A stretch of DNA of 64,000 bases from Arthrobacter mobilis (GCF_012395835.1 NZ_JAAZSQ010000001.1:142829-206828), one strand, 5' to 3'; positions 26,873 through 36,154 are shown, numbered from the stretch's first letter. Translations and numbers: made by a program. The notes: generated by a model not told the origin, from the sequence alone.

Positions 26873-27789
26873 AGCAGGCCTCCTTCGTCGCCGGCGGCGC
26901 GCTTGCTCTTCTTCATCAGCAGGGCCAGCAGCCCCAGCAGCGCCAGGGTCGCCACCAGCAGGATGACCCCGAGCACGCTGCCGCGGCCCCACTGGAGCTG
27001 GCCGTTGACCTGCATGTAGATGTACTGCGAGATCATCATCTCCGCGGGCGAGCCCAGCAGGGCCGGGGTGATGTAGAAGCCCAGCGCCTGGATGAAGACC
27101 AGCAGGGACCCGGAGACCACGCCGGGCATGGCCAGCGGCATGAAGATCCGGGTAAAGGACACGAACGGCCGGGCGCCGAGGCTGCTGGAGGCCTGCATCA
27201 GCCGCAGGTCCACATTGTTCATGGACGCATACAGCGGCAGCACCATGAACGGCAGCAGCACCTGGACCATGCCGACCAGGACGCCGGTGGTGTTGCGGAT
27301 CAGCTCGAACGGGCCCAGGCCCAGGACTGCCAGCAGGCCGTTGACCAGCCCGTTGTCCTGCAGCAGGATGATCCAGGCGAAGCTGCGGATCATCAGCGAG
27401 GTCCAGAACGGAATCAGCACGATCACCATCAGCGCCGCACGCAGCTTCGGCCCGGAAATGACCATGAAGTACGCATAGGGGTAGGCCAGCACCAGGCAGA
27501 TCGCGGCGGACAGCAGGGCCACCCACAGGGTCCGGCCGAGCACCGCCCAGTTGCCGGCGTCGGCAGCGAACCACTGGTAGTTCTGCGGCCCGGGCGCCGG
27601 GTACGCCACGCTGCGCCACATGGCCTCGGCCAGCGGGTAGGCGAACACCCCCGCCATCAGGGCCAGGGCCGGCAGCAGCAGCAGGACCGGGCTGAGCCGC
27701 AGCGGACGGCGGCCGGAGGCCGCCGCCGCGCCGCCGGTGCGGCGGGCCTGGCCGGCCTGCCGCACCGGATCTTTCAGCGAAACGCTCAT
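26869..27789 (-). CDS. ABC transporter permease, PotB type
   Basis: The protein has 306 residues. The ATG at 27789 overlaps the stop of the binding-protein gene as ATGA and is preferred over a start 54 bp upstream. About six membrane segments follow a polar, Arg- and Ala-rich N terminus. The ATPase-docking loop is ASSSLGARPFVSFTRIFMPL. It pairs with the PotC-type permease downstream, and the four-base GTGA overlap points to coupled translation. Confidence 0.9.
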   Translation of the reverse strand: MSVSLKDPVRQAGQARRTGGAAAASGRRPLRLSPVLLLLPALALMAGVFAYPLAEAMWRSVAYPAPGPQNYQWFAADAGNWAVLGRTLWVALLSAAICLVLAYPYAYFMVISGPKLRAALMVIVLIPFWTSLMIRSFAWIILLQDNGLVNGLLAVLGLGPFELIRNTTGVLVGMVQVLLPFMVLPLYASMNNVDLRLMQASSSLGARPFVSFTRIFMPLAMPGVVSGSLLVFIQALGFYITPALLGSPAEMMISQYIYMQVNGQLQWGRGSVLGVILLVATLALLGLLALLMKKSKRAAGDEGGLL

Positions 27790-28910
27790 CAGGAGACCCA
27801 GGCCGTGTACTTCTCGAGCACGTCGGCGTAGTTCTCGCCCCACCAGGCGAAGTCGGAGACGATGACCTTTTCGGCGATCTCCGGCTCGGTGATCAGGAAC
27901 TTGCGGCCGTTCTCATTGACCTCGGGCTTGGCCTCGAGATGGACGGGCGAGTACGAGGTTTCCTCGGTCAGCTTCTCCTGCTGTTCCTTGCCCAGGTAGT
28001 AGTTGATCAGCGCCATGGAGGCCTTGGGGTTCTTCGCGTTGGTCGGCACGGCGAGCACGTCCATCACGACCACGCCGGTGTCCCAGGCCGGCTCGAACGG
28101 TGCACCGTTCTCCACCGCGCCGAAGGCCCGGCCGGACCAGACGACGGCCATGTCGGCTTCCTTGGCTTCGAGCATCTGCTGCGCCTGGGCGCCCGTGCTC
28201 CAGTACACGAGGCTGTCCTTGATTGTGTCCAGCTTGGCCAGCGCCCGGTCGATGTCGAGCGGGTACAGGTCCTCCGGTGCCACACCGTCTGCGATCAGGG
28301 CCCCTTCGAAGATGCCCGCGCCGGCGTCGTTGCCCTGGATCGCGCGCTTGCCCGGGTACTTCTTCGTGTCGAAGAAGTCCTTCCAGGTGGTGGGGGCGTC
28401 GCTGTACTTCTCGGTGTTGTAGACCATCACCGTGGCATACTGCATGGCCGGCACGTAGCAGTCGCTGGCCAGGCCTTCGGGGATGTTGGACTTGTCGATG
28501 ATGCTGTAGTCCAGCTTCTGCAGCAGCTTGCCGCACTGGCCGGCTGCCCAGTTCGAGTCGGTGTCCACCACGTCCCAGGTGACATTGTTGGACTCGACCT
28601 GGGCCTGGATCTTGGCGTACTCCATCGGCCCGTCGGAAAGGACGCGGGCGCCGGACTCCTCGGCGAACGGGGTGATCGCGGCGGCCATCTGGCCGTCCTG
28701 GTAGATGCCGCCGTAGGAGGCGAAGGTCATGTTCACGCCCTCGAGGGCGCCGGCCTTGACGGTGCCCGCCTGCGCCGGTCCGCTGCCCAGGTCGACCTCG
28801 GCGGGAGCTGCCCCGCCGGCGCCGCCCCCGCAGGCGGACAGGAGCAGGGCCGCGGTGGCTGCGATGCCCACCGGGAGGACTTTGGCGCGGCGCCGGGTGC
28901 TTGCTGACAT
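27789..28910 (-). CDS. ABC transporter substrate-binding lipoprotein, PotD type
   Basis: The protein has 373 residues. AGGAGACACC precedes the ATG at 28910. A lipoprotein signal ends in LLLSACGGG, so the mature protein starts at that cysteine and is anchored outside the membrane. The rest is a type II binding protein (NMTFASYGGIYQDGQ, WDVVDTDSNWAAGQCG, AVVWSGRAFGAVENG) of the spermidine/putrescine/opine class. Its ligand is probably an amine or amino-acid derivative oxidised by the downstream flavoenzyme. It is the first transporter gene of the leftward operon. Confidence 0.9.
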   Translation of the reverse strand: MSASTRRRAKVLPVGIAATAALLLSACGGGAGGAAPAEVDLGSGPAQAGTVKAGALEGVNMTFASYGGIYQDGQMAAAITPFAEESGARVLSDGPMEYAKIQAQVESNNVTWDVVDTDSNWAAGQCGKLLQKLDYSIIDKSNIPEGLASDCYVPAMQYATVMVYNTEKYSDAPTTWKDFFDTKKYPGKRAIQGNDAGAGIFEGALIADGVAPEDLYPLDIDRALAKLDTIKDSLVYWSTGAQAQQMLEAKEADMAVVWSGRAFGAVENGAPFEPAWDTGVVVMDVLAVPTNAKNPKASMALINYYLGKEQQEKLTEETSYSPVHLEAKPEVNENGRKFLITEPEIAEKVIVSDFAWWGENYADVLEKYTAWVS

Positions 28911-28951
28911 GGTGTCTCCTTTGAGTGTTGAACGGGCTGACTGTCGATGGT

Positions 28952-29515
28952 TCAGGGAGTGGGCGGGCTGATGATCCACATGACTTCGGACCGGGTGCCC
29001 GCGATGTTCCGCAGGCCGTGCGGAGTCGAGGAGAGGTACTCGATGCTGTCGCCGCCGTCGAGCACGTAGGTTTCGGCGGCCAGCCGCACTTCGACCTGCC
29101 CGGTAAGGCAGACCAGTACCTCCTGGGCATTGCCGTGGACGTAGAGCTCTTCGCCGGTGCCGCCGCCGGGTTCGATCTCGCCGGCGTACACCTCCAGGTT
29201 CCGCTGCGGCGTGCGGGTGAGCAGGTACTTGACCAGGCCGTCGCCGTCGTGGAAAGCCGGCCGGTCCGCCTTGCGCAGCACCCTGCCTTCCGGGGAGGTG
29301 CCGTCGATGAGTTCCGCGGTCGTGGCGCCCAGGGCGGCGGCGAGCTTCTTGAGCGTGGCCACGCTGGCGTTCGACCGGCCGTTCTCCAGCTGGCTCAGGA
29401 AGCCGGAGCTGAGGCCGGTGGCCTGCGCCAGCCGGCGCAGCGAGATCCCGCGCAGCTCGCGGGCCGCCCGGATGCGGCCGCCAATGGGCTGCTCGTTTTC
29501 CATGATGGCCGTCAT
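28952..29515 (-). CDS. XRE-family regulator with C-terminal cupin (PuuR-like)
   Basis: The protein has 187 residues. The N-terminal HTH (about 12-68) has RELRGISLRRLAQATGLSSG and FLSQLENGRSNASV. A cupin sensor domain (about 110-185) has VHGNAQEVLVCLTGQVEV and GGDSIEYLSSTPHGL. This layout is that of PuuR and many amine or amino-acid catabolic repressors. It precedes the PotD-type gene by 41 bp in the same direction, and an inverted repeat lies in its own upstream region, so it probably controls the whole unit and itself. Confidence 0.88.
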   Translation of the reverse strand: MTAIMENEQPIGGRIRAARELRGISLRRLAQATGLSSGFLSQLENGRSNASVATLKKLAAALGATTAELIDGTSPEGRVLRKADRPAFHDGDGLVKYLLTRTPQRNLEVYAGEIEPGGGTGEELYVHGNAQEVLVCLTGQVEVRLAAETYVLDGGDSIEYLSSTPHGLRNIAGTRSEVMWIISPPTP

Positions 29516-29542
29516 CGAACATCCCCTTTAGCTGTGCCAAAT

Positions 29543-29567
29543 AAGTGATTTGTATCACTAATCACTT
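29543..29567. promoter_or_regulatory. Candidate XRE-cupin operator AAGTGATT-N9-AATCACTT
   Basis: A perfect 8-bp inverted repeat, with an inner GTGAT-N4-ATCAC, lies 28 bp upstream of the XRE-cupin start in an AT-rich patch that stands out in this genome. It is the expected position for an autoregulatory operator. Confidence 0.6.
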
Positions 29568-29688
29568 TGTTAAGTCAGACCCTAGCCGGGGAGCGGAAGC
29601 AGGGGCAAGGGGTTTACGAACAGTTTTCATTTCGGCAACATCCGGAAACCCTCCGGCACCCGCGGCGGTCCCTGCGGCGGGTGCCGGA

Positions 29689-30327
29689 TCAGCCGCCCAG
29701 ATCGGAGCGGAGTTGGGCGCGGGCAGTGGCCAGCAGGAGGGTTGCCGTGTAGTCCGGGGTGATCTTCGGGTCCCGCGTCGCCACGGCCAGGATCAGGCCG
29801 TCGATGAGTGCCACGAAGATGTCGACGATCTGTTCCACGGGAGCTGCCGGCTCGAAATCGCCGGCGGCCACGCCTTCGGTGATGGCTGCCATGAGCGCGT
29901 CGCGCCAGGTGTTGTTGGTACTGGCCACCACCGGCTGCACTTCCTTGTGGCGGCTCGCCGCTGCGCAGGATTCCAGCCACACCGTGCAGTGCTCGTGGTT
30001 GGTTACCGCTCCCTCGAGGAGCGCGCGGACCTTGGCCGAAGGGTCCTGCTTCCGCAGGGCGAGCTGCTGCCAGTCCCGTGCCCTGCGTTCGCAGGCGGTC
30101 ACCAGCATTTCGTGGACAACGTCGTCGCGCGTTTCGAAGTAGTGCTGGATCAGGCCAATCGAGATCCCGGCTTCCTTGGCGATGTCCCGGAGACGGATCC
30201 CGTCGTAACCGTGCGCCGCCAGGAGGCGCTCAGCGGCATCGAGGATCAGCCTGCGGCGGGGGTGGTCTTCCGGCAGGGCCGCCCCGGATCCCGGCGGGGC
30301 CGTGGTCGGGCTGGCAGGTGTGGGCAT
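29689..30327 (-). CDS. TetR-family transcriptional regulator
   Basis: The protein has 212 residues. The DNA-binding domain is at about 24-70, with LILDAAERLLAAHGYDGIRL and IAKEAGISIGLIQHYFETRDD. The C-terminal ligand domain is helical with no recognisable class. It is divergent from the dimethylglycine-dehydrogenase-like gene at 30480. The intergenic inverted repeat at 30361-30379 makes that gene the likely target. Confidence 0.87.
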   Translation of the reverse strand: MPTPASPTTAPPGSGAALPEDHPRRRLILDAAERLLAAHGYDGIRLRDIAKEAGISIGLIQHYFETRDDVVHEMLVTACERRARDWQQLALRKQDPSAKVRALLEGAVTNHEHCTVWLESCAAASRHKEVQPVVASTNNTWRDALMAAITEGVAAGDFEPAAPVEQIVDIFVALIDGLILAVATRDPKITPDYTATLLLATARAQLRSDLGG

Positions 30328-30360
30328 GATTTCCCTTCGGATCCGGTGTGATACGGTTCA

Positions 30361-30379
30361 CAATAATGCCTTATTATTG
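30361..30379. promoter_or_regulatory. Candidate TetR operator CAATAAT-N5-ATTATTG
   Basis: A perfect 7-5-7 inverted repeat lies in the divergent gap between the TetR gene and the flavoprotein gene. GTGA-N6-TCAC at 30348-30361 adjoins it. The AT-rich arms are unusual in this genome. Confidence 0.6.
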
Positions 30380-30479
30380 GAGGATAGCATGAGGGCCAAT
30401 CCCCGCAACCGGAGAGAATTGCCCCGCATCCTTTCAGCCCGTCCTTACACCGGTTTTCCCACGACAGAAGCGAGGACCC

Positions 30480-32954
30480 ATGGACCGTCTCGTCGACCGC
30501 ACCATCAGCGCGTCAGCCTTCACCGATGAAGCCCGCGGGCCGCTGCCCGCCCGGGCGCGCACCGTCGTCGTCGGCGGCGGAATCGTCGGCGCCAGCATCG
30601 CCTACCATCTGGCCGCGGCCGGCGAGAGGGACGTCCTGCTGCTGGAGGCCAACGTCCTGGGCAGCGGCACCACCTGGCACGCGGCAGGCCTGGTCACCGG
30701 CGGGAGGACGACGGCGGCACTGACCAAGTTGGCGCAGTACGGCCTCGAGACCTACGCCGGCCTGCAGGAGCGCTCGGGACTTGACGTGTCCTTCCAGCAG
30801 TGCGGCTCGCTGATGGTGGCCCGGACTCCCGGGCGGGTGGATGAGATGCACTATGCGTGCGACGTCGCCCGCCGGCAGGGCACGGTGGCGGAGATCCTGG
30901 ACCCGGCCGGCTTCGGGCGGCTGTGGCCAATGGCGCGCACCGAGGGCGTGCTCGGCGCCCTCTTCCTGCCCGGCGACGGGCATATCAATCCCGGCTATGC
31001 CGCCCTGGCGTTCGCCAAGTGCGCCGCCGGGCTCGGCGTCGGCATCCGGGAAAACGTATCCGTCACGGGGGTCATCCAGTCCGGGGGGCGTGTCACCGGC
31101 GTTGTCACGGACCAGGGGGCCATCGAGTGTGAGCGGGCGGTGCTGGCCTGCGGGCTGTGGACCCGGGACCTGGCGGCGGGCGCAGGCGCCCACGTCCCGC
31201 TCTACGCCGCCGAGCACGTGCATGTGCGGACCGCGGAGATCGACGGCGCCGTGCCAGGGCTGCCCGTGTTCCGGGACCTGGACAACAGCTACTACATCCG
31301 CCACGAGCTGGGGCGCCTGCTGGTGGGGGCCTTCGAGCCGGACGGGCTGCCGCGGACGGTCAGTGAGGTTTCCCGGGGCGGTTTCGCGGAGTTCCCGGCC
31401 GATTGGGAGCACTTCGCGCCGATCCGCGGCAAGGCCGAGGCCGCCGTGCCTGCCCTCGCCTGGACCAGGTACGAACGCTTCCTCAACGCCCCGGAGAGCT
31501 TCACCCCGGACGCCAACTTCGCCCTCGGGGAGACCTCCGAGGTGGCCAACCTGTTCGTGGCGGCCGGCTTCAACTCGCAGGGCATCATCTTCGCGCCCGG
31601 CGCCGGCAAGGAACTGGCCGAGTGGGTGATCTCCGGAACCCCGGGCTTCGACGCCTCGTCCGTGGACGTCCAGCGCTTCTCCCGCCACCAAAGCAACCGC
31701 CGCTACCTCCACGCCCGGACCAAGGAAGGGCTCGGACGCCTCTACGCCATGCACTGGCCGCAGCTGCAGCCCGCGACCGCCCGCAACGTCCGGCGTTCGC
31801 CGCTGCACTCGCGGCTTGCGGAGCTGGGCGCCTGCTTCGGCGAGCTCAATGGCTGGGAGCGGGCGAACTGGTACGGCGAGCCCGGCAGCACGCCGGCGTA
31901 CGAGTACAGCTACGGCCGGCAGAACTGGTTCGACAGGGTGGGCCAGGAGCACCGGGCCGCCCGGGAAGGCGTGGTGCTGTTCGACCTGAGCTCCTTCGCG
32001 AAGATCGAGGTGGCCGGCCCGGACGCGCTGGCGGTCTGCCAGCAGGCCTGCACCGCCGACGTCGACGTCCGCGTCGGCAAGGCCGTGTACACCCTGCTGC
32101 TCAACGAGGCCGGCGGGATCGAGCTGGACGGCACGGTCACGCGGCTGGCCGGGGACAGGTTCCTGGTGGTGACCCCCGCCTTCAGCCAGGACAAGACGCT
32201 CTGGCACCTGCGGCGCCTGGCCCAGGGCCGGGCAGCCGCCGTGTTCGACGCGACGGCCGGCCTGGCCACCATCGGCGTCATGGGTCCGAAGAGCCGGGAG
32301 CTGCTCAGCCGCGTCTCACCGGATGACTGGTCCGACGCCGCGCAGGGCTACACCGAGGGCCGGACCGTGGAGGTGGCCGACGGCTTCGCGTACGCCCTCC
32401 GGGTGAGTTTCGTGGGGGAGCTGGGGTACGAGCTGTACCCCAGCGCCGACCTGGCCGTCAATGTCTTCGACGCTTTGTGGGAGGCCGGCCAGGACCTCGG
32501 CGTCCGGATGGCCGGGTACCACGCGCTCGACTCCCTGCGCAGCGAGAAGGGGTTCCGCCATCTGGGCCACGACATCGGCCCGGCGGACGATCCGTATTCG
32601 GCGGGCCTCGGCTTCACCGTGGCACTGGACAAGCCGGGCGGCTTCGTGGGACGGGACGCGCTGGCCAAGCTCGACCCTGCCGCCCCGGACCGGCGGGTCC
32701 TGTACGTGCGCCTGGAGGACCCGGAACCGCTGTTCGTCCACGATGAGACGGTGTTCTGCGACGGCGAGCCGGTTGGCCGCATCACGAGCGGCAGCTACGG
32801 GTACACGCTGGGCAGCGCCGTCGGCATCGCCTCCGTCGCAGCCGATACGAACCTGTCCGGAGCCTTCACCGTGGAGTGCAGGGGCCGCCTCGTCCCGGCC
32901 CAGGTCTCCCGGCGTCCGTTCTACGACCCGCAGGGCGGGCGCCTGCGCGGGTAA
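30480..32954 (+). CDS. Dimethylglycine/sarcosine dehydrogenase-like flavoprotein with GcvT domain
   Basis: The protein has 824 residues, the size of Arthrobacter dimethylglycine oxidase. The N-terminal DAO half (about 25-410) has VVGGGIVGASIAYHL and GTTWHAAGL, where H67 matches the histidine that carries covalent FAD in this family. The C-terminal half (about 430-820) is a GcvT-like folate domain, with HALDSLRSEKGFRHLG and a closing RPFYDPQGGRLRG. Family members demethylate N-methyl amino acids and pass the one-carbon unit to tetrahydrofolate. The exact N-methyl substrate is not evident. GAGG precedes the start. Confidence 0.88.
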   Translation: MDRLVDRTISASAFTDEARGPLPARARTVVVGGGIVGASIAYHLAAAGERDVLLLEANVLGSGTTWHAAGLVTGGRTTAALTKLAQYGLETYAGLQERSGLDVSFQQCGSLMVARTPGRVDEMHYACDVARRQGTVAEILDPAGFGRLWPMARTEGVLGALFLPGDGHINPGYAALAFAKCAAGLGVGIRENVSVTGVIQSGGRVTGVVTDQGAIECERAVLACGLWTRDLAAGAGAHVPLYAAEHVHVRTAEIDGAVPGLPVFRDLDNSYYIRHELGRLLVGAFEPDGLPRTVSEVSRGGFAEFPADWEHFAPIRGKAEAAVPALAWTRYERFLNAPESFTPDANFALGETSEVANLFVAAGFNSQGIIFAPGAGKELAEWVISGTPGFDASSVDVQRFSRHQSNRRYLHARTKEGLGRLYAMHWPQLQPATARNVRRSPLHSRLAELGACFGELNGWERANWYGEPGSTPAYEYSYGRQNWFDRVGQEHRAAREGVVLFDLSSFAKIEVAGPDALAVCQQACTADVDVRVGKAVYTLLLNEAGGIELDGTVTRLAGDRFLVVTPAFSQDKTLWHLRRLAQGRAAAVFDATAGLATIGVMGPKSRELLSRVSPDDWSDAAQGYTEGRTVEVADGFAYALRVSFVGELGYELYPSADLAVNVFDALWEAGQDLGVRMAGYHALDSLRSEKGFRHLGHDIGPADDPYSAGLGFTVALDKPGGFVGRDALAKLDPAAPDRRVLYVRLEDPEPLFVHDETVFCDGEPVGRITSGSYGYTLGSAVGIASVAADTNLSGAFTVECRGRLVPAQVSRRPFYDPQGGRLRG

Positions 32955-33048
32955 CCGCTGGCCGGGCAGGCCGCCCGCGGCCGTGCCGGGACCTGGTGAT
33001 GCGATCGCCAGGTCCCGGTACGCTCGTTCCCCGCTACCCGGCCAGCGG
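32955..33048. terminator. Nested hairpins between convergent genes
   Basis: The outer arms CCGCTGGCCGGG and CCCGGCCAGCGG (32955-32966, 33037-33048) enclose an inner hairpin with 11-bp arms (32986-32996, 33008-33018). It lies exactly between the convergent flavoprotein genes and probably terminates both. Confidence 0.65.
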
Positions 33049-33056
33049 CTGCCCGC

Positions 33057-34202
33057 TCAACGGCCCAAGGCTGTCGGGGCTCCCCAATCGACACCGTGCT
33101 GTTCGAACCGGCTCATCCGGTACGGGCTGATGTCGGCCTCCGGCTGCTTGTTCTCAGCCAGGTCGGCGGCAATGATCCCCATCAGGGCCGAATACTTGAA
33201 GCCTTCGCCGGCGTCGCCGCAGGCGACCACAACGCCGGGGATCGGGGAATCGATGATGAACTGGCCGTCGGGAGTGTCGGTCCAGACGCAGACCTGTGCA
33301 TCGAGGCCGTCCGGATCCAGCGAGGTCAGGTTTGCCCGCACCCTCTCCCGAATCGCGTTCGTCCGCCCTTCGTCCGGCGTCCGGTCCGGGTCACCCTCGA
33401 GATAGTCCCGAAGCGGACGGTCAAGACCGACCTTGTAACCTATGCCGGGACTACTCATGGCGTAGATGCCGGGCACTCCTTCGTGGGGACCGTCAAAGAA
33501 GCAAGGGTAGTTCTCCGTGGCGTTGCGCCGGTCAGCGTCTCCGAAGTGGACGACCTGCTCCAGGTAGGGCCGCAGCGGCGCCGACAGGCCCAGCATCGGG
33601 AGCAGGAAATTGCTTCCCGGCCCGGCGGCGAGCACGACGACGTCGGCCTCAATCTTCGTGCCGTCGGCCAGGGTAGCCCGGGCGCTCCCGGAAGTCGCGG
33701 CAAGGTCCACCACGCTCCGGCCCTCCAGGAAGGTCCCGCCGGCCGTGGAAAACAGCCGGAGCTGCGCCTGCAGGCTGGCCTCGGCAAGCACGACGCCGGC
33801 GTCCTTCTGCCAGATGGCGTCCCGGCCGTCCGCCGCCAGGCCGGGCAGATACTCTGCAACCCGGTTCGACTCGACCTCCGTGAAATCCACACCCTCCGCC
33901 AGAAGCGTCGATCGCAGGCGCGGAAGTGACTTCGTGTCGCGCCACAATATGCCTTTCTGCCGGAAGACCGGTGTTCCGGCCCGGCTCGAGAGCCGCTTCA
34001 TCGCCTCCAGTCCCAGCCGGGAAAGCCGTACTCGTCCGGGATCGGGATCAGGTATCCGCCACATCCGTGTCGGGCCGTACGAGGACGACAGGGTGTTCGC
34101 CACGCCGAACCGGTCGATCAACGTGACCTGATGGCCTCGGGTGGCGAGCTCCGCTGCCGAAGGCAACCCCCAGGCACCGGCGCCGACAACGATAATCCTC
34201 AA
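33057..34202 (-). CDS. FAD-dependent oxidoreductase, monomeric sarcosine oxidase-like
   Basis: As annotated the protein has 381 residues, from a TTG at 34202 that puts RIIVVGAGAWGLPSA at the N terminus as in sarcosine oxidases. The frame runs on upstream to an ATG at 34304, but that extension is Arg- and Cys-rich and unlike the family. C305 in CVWTDTPDGQFIID matches the cysteine bound to FAD in monomeric sarcosine oxidase and pipecolate oxidase. It should oxidise a secondary amino acid, releasing peroxide. It is convergent with the dimethylglycine-dehydrogenase-like gene, and the pair would fit stepwise N-demethylation. The start is uncertain. Confidence 0.8.
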   Translation of the reverse strand: MRIIVVGAGAWGLPSAAELATRGHQVTLIDRFGVANTLSSSYGPTRMWRIPDPDPGRVRLSRLGLEAMKRLSSRAGTPVFRQKGILWRDTKSLPRLRSTLLAEGVDFTEVESNRVAEYLPGLAADGRDAIWQKDAGVVLAEASLQAQLRLFSTAGGTFLEGRSVVDLAATSGSARATLADGTKIEADVVVLAAGPGSNFLLPMLGLSAPLRPYLEQVVHFGDADRRNATENYPCFFDGPHEGVPGIYAMSSPGIGYKVGLDRPLRDYLEGDPDRTPDEGRTNAIRERVRANLTSLDPDGLDAQVCVWTDTPDGQFIIDSPIPGVVVACGDAGEGFKYSALMGIIAADLAENKQPEADISPYRMSRFEQHGVDWGAPTALGR

Positions 34203-34471
34203 CGTGGGACCCCCCCTGATCCGGAAACGACCTCCGCCGGCGCGCCGGCAGGCTCGGCAGGGCCTGCGCCGCACGGGCACCACCTCAAGTGTGTTGTACG
34301 TCATGGCTGCCGCCGCGTTTTTGCCCCTGGACGGCGTGTTGGAGGCTGCCGGAACGCCCCTGGGTCCGCAGGCGGGGCAGGTCTCCTCAACTACCGGTCA
34401 TTTCGGGCCGCGGCCGGTTCCGCCGGCCCCTGCCGCGGGATACTGGAAGAGGGGAGGAGGGAAGGGCGGCC

Positions 34472-35656
34472 ATGTTTCCGGTAGAGCTCCGCGGCACGGA
34501 CCATCAGGTCCTGATGTGGGCCAATGAGCGCGAGATCGAGCCGGCGGCCCTGCAGCAACTGCGCAACATGGGCTCCCTGCCGTGGGTCTACGGTGTGCGG
34601 GTGATGCCCGATGTCCATCTCGGCAAGGGCGCGACGGTCGGCTCGGTCATCGCCATGCCGAACGCGGTCTGCCCGGCCGCGGTTGGCGTGGACCTGGGCT
34701 GCGGCGTCGTCGGCGTCCGGACGTCGCTGACCGAGGCCGACCTGTTCGACCTGCACCGGCTGCGGCGCGCCATCGAATCGGCCATCCCCGTGGGGACCGC
34801 CTCACACCGCAGGGACGTGGACCTGTCGCGCCTCGGCCTCGAGCACGGGATGAAGGCCTTCTGGAACGGCTTCAAGGACCTGCATCCCGGCGTGCAGAAG
34901 CTCGAGTCCCGCGCCCATGCCCAGCTGGGCACGCTCGGCAGCGGGAACCATTTCATCGAGGTGTGCGTGGACCAGGACGGCTTCGTGTGGCTGACCCTGC
35001 ACTCGGGTTCGCGGAACATCGGCAAGGAGCTGGCCGAGCGGCACATCGAGGTCGCCCGGAGCCTGCCGCACAACCGCGGGCTGGTGGACCGCGACCTGGC
35101 GGTGTTCCTGGCCGGCACGCCGCAGATGGAGGCCTACCGGCGGGACCTGTGGTGGGCCCAGGACTACGCCGCCCGCTCGCGCGCGGTGATGATGGGCCTG
35201 GTTAAGGAGCAGGTGGCCAGGCACTTCGCCGCGGCGAAACCTACCTTCGGCGAAACAATCAACGTCCACCACAACTACGTGGCCGAGGAGATCGTCGACG
35301 GGCAGCAAATGCTCGTCACCCGCAAGGGCGCCATCCGGGCCGGCAAGGGCGAGCTGGCCCTGATTCCCGGGTCGATGGGCACCGGCTCCTATGTGGTGCG
35401 CGGGCGCGGCAGCGAAGCGTCCTTCCAGTCCGCCGCCCACGGGGCCGGACGGCGGATGTCCCGGCATGCGGCGACCCGGACCTACACGGTGGCCGACCTG
35501 GTCGCCCAGACTAAAGGGGTCGAGTCGCGCAAGGACCAGGGCATCGTGGACGAAATCCCGGCAGCGTACAAGGACCTGCACTCGGTCATCGACGCGCAGC
35601 AGGACCTGGTCGAAGTCGTCCAGCACCTGCGCACCGTGCTCTGCGTGAAGGGCTGA
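34472..35656 (+). CDS. rtcB: RNA-splicing ligase RtcB
   Basis: The protein has 394 residues. The ATG at 34472 follows GGGAGGAGGGAAGG; upstream in-frame sequence is shadow. RtcB joins RNA 3'-phosphate or 2',3'-cyclic phosphate ends to 5'-OH using GTP and Mn. Visible marks are MPDVHLGKGATVG, VDLGCGVVG with metal ligand C77, LGSGNHFIEV, and the guanylylated histidine H323 in AAHGAGRRMSRH. No rtcA or archease gene lies nearby. It is a single gene that ends 3 bp from the convergent DUF1801 gene. Confidence 0.94.
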   Translation: MFPVELRGTDHQVLMWANEREIEPAALQQLRNMGSLPWVYGVRVMPDVHLGKGATVGSVIAMPNAVCPAAVGVDLGCGVVGVRTSLTEADLFDLHRLRRAIESAIPVGTASHRRDVDLSRLGLEHGMKAFWNGFKDLHPGVQKLESRAHAQLGTLGSGNHFIEVCVDQDGFVWLTLHSGSRNIGKELAERHIEVARSLPHNRGLVDRDLAVFLAGTPQMEAYRRDLWWAQDYAARSRAVMMGLVKEQVARHFAAAKPTFGETINVHHNYVAEEIVDGQQMLVTRKGAIRAGKGELALIPGSMGTGSYVVRGRGSEASFQSAAHGAGRRMSRHAATRTYTVADLVAQTKGVESRKDQGIVDEIPAAYKDLHSVIDAQQDLVEVVQHLRTVLCVKG

Positions 35657-35659
35657 CGC

Positions 35660-36034
35660 TCAGTTTTTGAAGCCGATGCCTGCCGTCACCAGGTCCGCCA
35701 GTGCCGGGGCTTTCGCCGCGAGCTCGTCCTCATCCTGGATGCGCACATAGCGGGTTTGCTGGCCGTCGCCCTCCAGGACTCCTGCGGGATCGGGCAGGAA
35801 GCGCCCGTGCTCGAAGTACACCTTCAGATGGTCCGCGTAGGGAAAGATCCCGCAGACGTAGCCGGCCGCCGGGTGGCGGTAGCCGATGGCGTGCCAGACC
35901 GGGTAGGCGGTTTCGGCCAGCTCCGCGGCGGCGGCCCGGACCAGCCCGCGCAGCTGGTTGGCCAGGTCCACGATCTCCGGGGTGTGGCCGGTGAGGATGT
36001 GTTCGGGAGTAACTGCGGGTTTTCCTCCGGCCAT
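35660..36034 (-). CDS. DUF1801-family protein
   Basis: The protein has 124 residues and is compact and soluble. The pattern AAAAELAETAYPVWHAIGYR followed by GIFPYADHLKVYFEHGR and a late RYVRIQDEDEL resembles the YdhG/DUF1801 fold, whose biochemical role is unknown. It starts with GGAAAGG upstream and overlaps nothing. Its stop nearly touches that of rtcB, but the genes converge, so a shared function is not implied. Confidence 0.7.
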   Translation of the reverse strand: MAGGKPAVTPEHILTGHTPEIVDLANQLRGLVRAAAAELAETAYPVWHAIGYRHPAAGYVCGIFPYADHLKVYFEHGRFLPDPAGVLEGDGQQTRYVRIQDEDELAAKAPALADLVTAGIGFKN

Positions 36035-36154
36035 GGCAGGACCTTCCCTTTCCGCGGCGGCACTGACAGTCTGCGGGGAGTCTAGCCCCGATCCGGCGGT
36101 GCCCGCCAGCGGCCGGTTCCGGGCGTCCCGGGGTTCCGGGCCGCGCCGCGGAAT

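Noticed and set aside
26873..27619. N-terminal extension of the PotC-type permease to a 513-residue protein
   Set aside because: The extra residues are a frame-shifted reading of the PotB-type permease gene. The GTG at 26872 in a GTGA overlap gives a normal 264-residue permease.
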